64,000 nucleotides of DNA, taken from positions 24,410 to 88,409 of the forward strand of contig VTPC01001847.1 in NCBI GenBank assembly GCA_011009095.1. The letters run 5' to 3'. Made by a program: the position numbers and the translations under genes. Numbering within the stretch: the first letter of the stretch is position 1; the number at the start of each line of letters is the position of its first letter. This DNA is from Ignelater luminosus. Its lineage: Eukaryota > Arthropoda > Insecta > Coleoptera > Elateridae. The notes beneath the pieces were generated by a model. That model was not told the DNA's origin, did no database searches, and was given only the letters and a program-made list of their open reading frames with translations. Positions 58,001 through 64,000 of this stretch are shown here, in pieces.

Positions 58001-60659
58001 ACATTCTTAAAACAAATAATAGTTACCTTCTTTTGAAAAAGCGTTTTGTGTGGTAGATGGTCTTGTTATAAATCAATATTTTTTACTAAAGTGTGTTTTC
58101 GGTAATGGTTAAGAGAGCACGCACCAATTCCTCGGATACCAAGATTAACGGAACCTAATCAACTGATTTTCTTAAGGTGGGCTTTAGAAAAAACGAGATG
58201 CGCCTTTTTTGGAGATCAAAAAAATGTATTGAAAATGGATTTATGTAATTAATCCGCATTCCCGAGTTAGTCCAGTCAAGAAAAAGGACCCCAATTTGTT
58301 TATTAAAAGACTTAATGGGAATTCGCTTCAAAAGTTGTTTCAAGCAGTAGGATGTTATTTTTAGAATCTATTTATATTTTACTTTACACTTTTAAAAGTA
58401 CATTATTCTCTTTTTAGTATAAAAGTTTAATAAACAAGTAGGTTAATGGAAATTATTATTGATCACCTTTTAACTGCAGCTAAAAACTTGGTGCAAATTC
58501 AAATTTTTAAAGATTTAATATCCTTTCTTAGTCATTTACTGACAAACATCACTTTAATGAACTCAGTCAATATGATGTAAATATAATATTTACTATAAGG
58601 GCTAAGAGAGAATTTTGTGTGTCTCAAAATCAATTTTATTCAGTAAATACAACTAGATTGTTAGATAAACCACAATAATATACTTAAAAATAGGGTAAAA
58701 GCACCAATATTCTGCCACCTAAAGTATATTTGAAGTTCAAATTCTTTTAAATTTAAAACGAAAAAATATTTATCAATGAAACTTTCTGTATAGTTATGCA
58801 TATTTAAATGATACACATATTCAATCGTCAAAAGTCATTAAACGTTTAGTTTTATATAAGAAAAAAAAAATAATTTATTAAAACCGACACTTTGGCCCCG
58901 TAATCCTCCGCTGTTTACTAAAAATCCGCCGTCAAGGTCCTAGTAGCCGCCCTTTAAGAAACAAAGCTATAAACATCGAATAAACGTAAGGAAAGATTAT
59001 TTCTTAAAAAAAGCTTTATTCGGATCACATGTTTGGCAAATTAAATCTGTTTCAGCGATATCTTCGTTACTCGCCATAAGCATAAAATAATTTAACAATT
59101 TTATACCTTTCTTGCATTTGCTCATAAACGATTTATTGAAACGAAAAGAATTTATTTTAAAAAATACATGCAAATACAAAATAAGTAATAATTATTAAAC
59201 AAATGAATTTAATTCCCACTTTTTACATGATACTCTTTCAAGGTTAATTTTTCACTTAAGTTGTTTGTACATGTTGACTTCCTAAAATTAGATTTTTTTT
59301 TTGAAAAGAATAATAACCATCAAATAAATGATAGAAAGATTAATAAATGTGGGTGCTAATCAACAAAATTAAATTAAAAACCCGAGCAACAATAATATAA
59401 AATCTCAGTATTGTGGAATACCTACTGTACGACAGTCGAAGGTGGCGGCGAGAGGGTGACTAGACGAATCTGTGAATGCCGGTACTCTGCCTACCTTATT
59501 TTCGACATTTGTTTAATTAAAATTCAGGATTTTTTGTATTAAATATTAAGAAGGACCATTGCTTTAATTTACCAAACAAAAATTTTTACGAAGATGTCCA
59601 CAAAAATGCGCAAATCTTACCTAGAACTGTTTCTCGTTAATAAAAACGCACTCAATGGCAGTCGTAGTAAACACAATTACGTACTGGCAGTAAATAAATG
59701 CTGATAATTAACATATAACTTTTATTTACCGGAATGAATGTAACATAATCCTTAGAACGAAGGATGGTAGATAACACAAAGTTAAAAATCTTCGTTATTT
59801 ATGGTGCCATAATTTATTTCTAAAACAATAATTGATTCGTTGGTGGACGGTTGGAGCTGGACGTAATTAGGTGCGTTTACCCTATAAAATTTCTTGAATT
59901 GCAGGATATGTCTAGAAGCGTACGTAAAACTTATCTTTTGCATTTCTTTATATCAATCAACAGCAAAAGCTGAACCTATTGAGTGTTTGAATTTCTATCA
60001 AACTCGTAGACAACCCTAGATTAAATCTTAGTCATCTTTAACTCATCTGATCAAACAGAATAACAAAAGGCTGCATATTCCAATTTATAGCGAGAGGTCC
60101 CCTTCTGATCTTAGTAATTTCAGATTTATATCTTTAGACTCAGATTTGTCTAAGATAATTATTTGAACTAGTACTAAATAAACAAATTTGCGCTCACTTA
60201 CGTATAAAGTAACTGCTAAAACCATGTCAATTTGGAATTCAACCAAACAGATCTACTAATAGAGGCATTGTTGCACTATTAGAGACTATTACAGAAAAAC
60301 CTGTACTCTCCAACACCTCTTCATATGGGGCAATTTTGTAGGTCAATTCATTCCATAAAGAAAACCTTTAAAAAATAACTAAGAACTAACTAGCCCTTAT
60401 AAGGCCTCAAACAGTATTTTAAAATTGTATTAAAGTTCATTATTTTATTAGGTATATTATGTAGGCAAATATTTCATTACCTTACAGTCGGTTACATTTC
60501 TAATTATGTGAAGATTTGATTTTTAAAAGGAATGATATTTTTGGCATATTTATAACCCCTTTCTAGGCAAATTACAGAATACGTGCTTTTACAATGGTAA
60601 GACTTCTTAATAACAATTTTCTCAAAAAGTTTATTTTACAATCTATGTGTCCTTTTTGA
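55029..60659. other. long stretch without recognised genes
   Basis: About 5.6 kb of AT-rich DNA with short chance frames only. Small GC-richer patches near 58890-58960 and 59430-59490 hold nothing I can name. The minus frame at 56152-56427 is hydrophobic but has no family resemblance visible. Confidence 0.5.
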
Positions 60660-61058
60660 AAGAGATCTAGTTGGAAATTTTACTAGTCTATTGCTATTGT
60701 TTTTATACAATGCAGCCAGTTACCTTACAATTTCCAGTAAATACTACGTCTTATTGTCAACTACTAAATCCGGGAATTATACAGAATGTTAACATAATTT
60801 CTAGATTTTTATTAAAAAAACTTACTTGCACTATGCAGCGAATCTATGGCAAAGTTAAAAAAATCTATAGCTTTGGTTAGTGGCCTAATTTTGGTATCAG
60901 CAGCCTCGAAAGCTGTAAACAAGAAAACAATAACCGAATGTTTTCTAAAAGCTAAATTTGGTGAAAATACAGAAACGTCCGAATTTGACGAGAATGATGA
61001 AATTCTCTTATCGAAATTGTATAATAAAATTAACATTGATATAAACACTTATTCGTAA
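60660..61058 (+). pseudogene. pogo/Tigger-type transposase C-terminal remnant
   Basis: Plus strand. 60710-60800 reads VTLQFPVNTTSYCQLLNPGI and IQNVNIISRFLLKKL, a worn form of the LPPNTTS..QPLDQGII segment that ends the DDE domain of pogo/Tigger (and related CENP-B/jerky) transposases. In another frame 60846-61058 reads AASKAVNKKTITECFLKAKF and FDENDEILLSKLYNKI, the C-terminal W-x-x-V-x-x-x-T-I-x-x-C-F region. One frameshift separates the two parts. The DNA-binding and catalytic regions and both element ends are missing. Confidence 0.72.
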
Positions 61059-61089
61059 TTGACAACGAGTTATTCACTGAAAATGCTGA

Positions 61090-61930
61090 CATTAGTTTAA
61101 GTGCCTCAAGGATCAGTGTTAGGGCCTACCATCTTTTTTCTCTATGCGAATAATTTACCTCTTGCTATGTCACATTCTAATATTATTGTTTTTGCAGATG
61201 ATACAACCATAATATCTGCAGATTGCAACTTGAAGGTAATAGTTGATAACATGAATAAAGTTTAAAACGAAGCAAATGTATGCTTTGAAGCAACTGTTCT
61301 AAACTTTAACACTAAAAAGACTTTCAAAATGATATTCATTGTTTTATCGAAAGTTTTGACAATCTTAGTAGCTGTAAATTCTTAGGAATGTACTTAAATC
61401 TTTAGTTAAAATGAAACAGTCACATTGATAAGCCTTTTAATGAATGATCTAAAAATATATTTATAATAAGATCTCTGGTAGGTATAGTTTTTAAAAAGTC
61501 TTAATAACAGGTTATCATGCCCTAATCATCTTTCAAATAAGTTATAGCCTAAGGGGCTTTGAAACCAACAAGATATTCGTTCTACAGCGGAAGGTAATAG
61601 GAATAATATCAAATATGAACTATCAAGATATGTTGAACATATTTTTACGAACTACAATTTATTTACATTTCCCTCTTTATACATTTACACCTGTACAGTA
61701 TACGCTCACAAAAAAAAGATTTTTCTATTAGACAGAAAGATGTGCATTGTTATATTATACTAGAAACGCAGACAATATTAGAATCAGAAAATTTCAATTA
61801 AATTATTTCGGTTCTAAATTATATAATAAGTCATCAAAGCATATAATTCTACTTCAACTGAAAACTTTCTAAGAAAGGAATATAACAATTTGCATTAAAG
61901 AAGGCTTATTACAGCATTATTGACTTGTTA
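61090..61930 (+). pseudogene. LINE RT 3' remnant
   Basis: Plus strand. It begins abruptly with APQGSVLGPTIFFLYANNLP and IIVFADDTTIISADC, RT motifs including the FADD catalytic pair. It continues with thumb-like FNTKKTFKMIF and SCKFLGMYLN-like residues in shifting frames. LRGFETNKIFVLQRKVIGII and a C-terminal RNADNIRIRKFQLNYFGSKL with YNKSSKHI follow, comparable to the tail of the intact LINE at 26.9-29.7 kb. Stops are frequent. It is a truncated copy of a jockey/CR1-type element, joined directly to the pogo relic. Confidence 0.78.
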
Positions 61931-61934
61931 ATTA

Positions 61935-62643
61935 ATATAAGTTCCCGGACACGCTGGCGTGGTAGTAAAGCAGAAAATTCAATATGAATGGTTGCCATGA
62001 CCTTATTGATGTCAACTATGTCAACTATGTCAACAATGTCAACAATTTAGATACTATGAATGCACATTTGCAAAGCTGTTAAACTTGATTTTTCCTTTAT
62101 TATTTAAATCTTAAATAGTTTATTACAATAATTTTTATTTGATTTAAGTATGTGAGGGCAAATATGAGGCACGGGGAATTGTGAGATGCTTAAGTACGTT
62201 CAAGTCTAATGTACATATAAAATGATTTTGATTAGAAAAAAATAATGCTAGGATGTTGTTCGTCATGTTAGCATTTGTTTTTTCAATTAATAAAATCTTT
62301 TGCATTAAGATACCTATGTATACTAACTGTCACATTGCTAGAATTGCCCCCACATACCCTAACTAAAAATTTTAGTATGGGCCTATGGAGCTATGAGTAA
62401 ACATGCTTGTAATTTTACTGATTCCATGGAAATAAGAATAAAAAATAGGATTTAGTTTTTTAATGCCATTTTATTCGAATAATATTTTGGTTTTTCTTTT
62501 CCATTTTCAGTTACTGTTCTTTTTTAATTGACAACCCAATTTATCAAAATTCATAGACTTGGGCCTTTCAGCCATTTTGATTCTTGAATTATCTTGAACA
62601 TCTTATTAATGATCTTATTAGACATTTTATCATATTTTAGCAC
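61935..62643. other. spacer containing a small ATGTCAACA array
   Basis: AT-rich apart from four 9-bp units ATGTCAACT/A at 62009-62044. These are inverted relative to the larger TTGTTGACA array at 63085-63266. Nothing else is recognised. Confidence 0.55.
62009..62044. repeat. ATGTCAACW array, four units
   Basis: Four consecutive 9-bp units: two ATGTCAACT and two ATGTCAACA. This is the reverse complement of the TTGTTGACA unit in the array to the right. The two arrays could be the arms of one larger inverted-repeat element that the G-rich MITE later entered. Confidence 0.85.
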
Positions 62644-63050
62644 CTGTGGGACTGTCCTTAAATTACGTAACGCTCCAAGGGGGGGTGGGGGTCCAGAGTA
62701 GCGTTACGCAGCGTTACCAAGGGGGAGGTGGGGGTCAAGAATAACGTTACGTAACGATAAAATGTTATTGATAAAATATTATTTAAATTCATATTTACTT
62801 GTCTGAACTTAAACGGTCTATGTGTAGACCATAAAGGTCGCACGCACCCCACTTTGATGCAATCCTTTCTAATAGAATATTTTTCAATAAAAAGGTTAGA
62901 ACGTTTTCATATTAAATATGGGGGGCTTAGAGTATTGCGTTACGTAATATTTAAGGGGGGTTCGAGCTTGCGTTACGGGTGCGTTACAAGGGGGGAGGGG
63001 GATATAAAAATCGTTCAATTTTGCGTTACGTAATTTAAGGACGGCCCCAG
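62644..63050. mobile_element. G-rich MITE
   Basis: The left end (CTGTGGGACTGTCCTTAAAT, continuing TACGTAACGCT) and the right end, inverted (CTGGGGCCGTCCTTAAATTA, continuing CGTAACGCA), match over about 30 bp with a small indel. The 407-bp body has no gene. It carries repeated GCGTTACGTAA words, including the TTACGTAA palindrome, and five G-runs on the plus strand: 62679-62691, 62721-62734, 62920-62925, 62955-62960 and 62990-63001. I recognise this type of end from insect repeat families, but I cannot name the superfamily. Target duplication is not clear. Confidence 0.78.
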
Positions 63051-63084
63051 TGTTTACAGGTTAGGTTTAACAAAAAATGTACAG

Positions 63085-63266
63085 AGTTGACACACTGTCG
63101 ACATTGTTGAAACACTGTTGACATTGTTGACACATTGTTGACATTGTTGACATTGTTGACACATTGTCGACATTGTTGACATTTTTGACGTGAAAAATCA
63201 ATTGTTGACAAATTGTTGACAAATTGTTGACACGAAAATGTCAACAATCATTGTTGACATGTCAAC
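63085..63266. repeat. TTGTTGACA minisatellite with terminal hairpin
   Basis: About fourteen units of TTGTTGACA and variants such as CTGTCGACA and AATTGTTGACA. It closes with a perfect hairpin: ATGTCAACAAT (63238-63248), one base, then ATTGTTGACAT (63250-63260). The minus-strand open frame through it (rich in N-V-N and C-Q-Q-C) is a product of the repeat. Confidence 0.88.
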
Positions 63267-63269
63267 GCA

Positions 63270-63836
63270 CATCACTGGTAGCAACGTACTGTCCGTTGAA
63301 CAAGCATTTCTTCTCTATGTGATTTATACAAAAACCAGAGTGCAGAAGTGCAGTAGACATACCATACCTGGGTTAGGCATACTGAACCAAGAAGAGTTAA
63401 AAGATTCACAGAAAAAATATCCTGAACTTTGTTAATAGCACAGTACTAATTAGAAAGTACAATGGGCAAAATGGGCACAGTACAGTATTTTATTACAGAA
63501 CTGAAAAAAGAAGAAAATAATAATACCTGCAAAACTTGAATTTGACATAATAAACGTAATATCAAATATATAAGAATACCAAAACACCAAATTACCGAAT
63601 TAACTAAATAGGGTCTACTCAAAGTAGCAGTACCATTTTACAACATGATAGGCCGATTTCATAAAAGGAATTTTGAGAAACATCTACCGCCGCTTAGACA
63701 GAGTGTTGAATAAATTACGGCATAGATTAGAATTGATGTGAACTTGTTAACTGATAAAGGTCTGTTAAATATATAATTCAGTTTGTTTAAAATTGCTTTT
63801 TCAGAGTTTTCTGTAATTAAAATAAAATGGCATTCA
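63270..63836. other. spacer without recognised genes
   Basis: No recognised feature. The plus frame at 63238-63435 begins inside the minisatellite and has no visible domain. Confidence 0.5.
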
Positions 63837-63911
63837 CACAAGAACAAAAAAAGTATTTATTGGAAGGGTACTTATGTAATGGTCAATTTGAAGATAATTA
63901 GTGTGTAAAGA
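63837..63911 (+). pseudogene. possible transposase N-terminus at window edge
   Basis: ATG at 63837 starts MAFTQEQKKYLLEGYLCNGQ, followed by FEDN and a stop. The first residues resemble the start of insect Tc1/mariner-like transposases with DUF4817-type domains. The similarity covers only about 20 residues, so it may be coincidence. The window ends before it can be confirmed. Confidence 0.25.
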
Positions 63912-64000
63912 GTTCTCAAAAAGTAACCTTCAAATTTGCCATTTAATATAGTTATTTGTCAAGTCAAGTCGTTTTTCATTACAAAGGTGACTGCGATTAG

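Noticed and set aside
63035-63247. Minus-strand frame rich in C-Q-Q-C and N-V-N
   Set aside because: It is the translation of the TTGTTGACA minisatellite, so it is treated as a repeat artefact.
1-64000. CRISPR arrays, bacterial operons, riboswitches
   Set aside because: The sequence has eukaryotic, insect-like character; no direct repeats with unique spacers or bacterial gene arrangements are present.

Overview
The window looks like nuclear DNA from an insect or closely related arthropod. It is strongly AT-rich, has no bacterial-style operons, and is filled with decayed transposable elements of classes typical of insect genomes: mariner and other Tc1/mariner-like elements, Ty3 and copia LTR elements, jockey/CR1-type LINEs, a pogo/Tigger remnant and MITEs. 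I could not recognise a single host protein-coding gene, tRNA or rRNA. Host exons shorter than I can recognise by eye cannot be excluded.

Layout. 1-3.3 kb: AT-rich, nothing recognised. 3.3-7.7 kb: three Tc1/mariner-type relics, all on the minus strand; the first (3288-4523) keeps near-perfect ends and a TA duplication. 7.7-16.4 kb: mostly unexplained, with one candidate solo LTR (11654-11971). 16.5-17.4 kb: LINE reverse-transcriptase relic. 17.78-23.21 kb: a DNA transposon with about 110 bp inverted ends and a DUF4817-type transposase, into which a Ty3-type retrotransposon (18026-22210) has inserted. 26.6-30.8 kb: the best preserved element, a two-ORF LINE on the minus strand with both frames open. 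31.6-34.7 kb: several decayed LINE fragments. 36.4-37.6 kb: a 24-bp minisatellite and a cluster of hairpins. 38.55-42.81 kb: a mariner whose transposase gene is split by a copia coding block that has no LTRs and is locally in frame with mariner at both joints. 47.4-52.1 kb: LINE remnants interrupted by an unusual 649-bp element made of repeated TGGACGTCCA palindromes between 12-bp inverted ends. 52.13-55.02 kb: a DNA transposon, possibly Sola-like, with inverted ends, an ATAT flank and subterminal repeats. 60.6-63.3 kb: a pogo/Tigger C-terminal relic, a LINE 3' relic, and a G-rich MITE lying between two oppositely oriented TTGTTGACA arrays.

The genes do not act together as a pathway. The window is a record of successive insertions. 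By sequence integrity the LINE at 26.6-30.8 kb is the youngest large element; every other element is broken by stops, frameshifts or deletions. The items most worth a second look are the mariner/copia chimera, the palindromic-repeat element, the subterminally repeated DNA transposon and the intact LINE.
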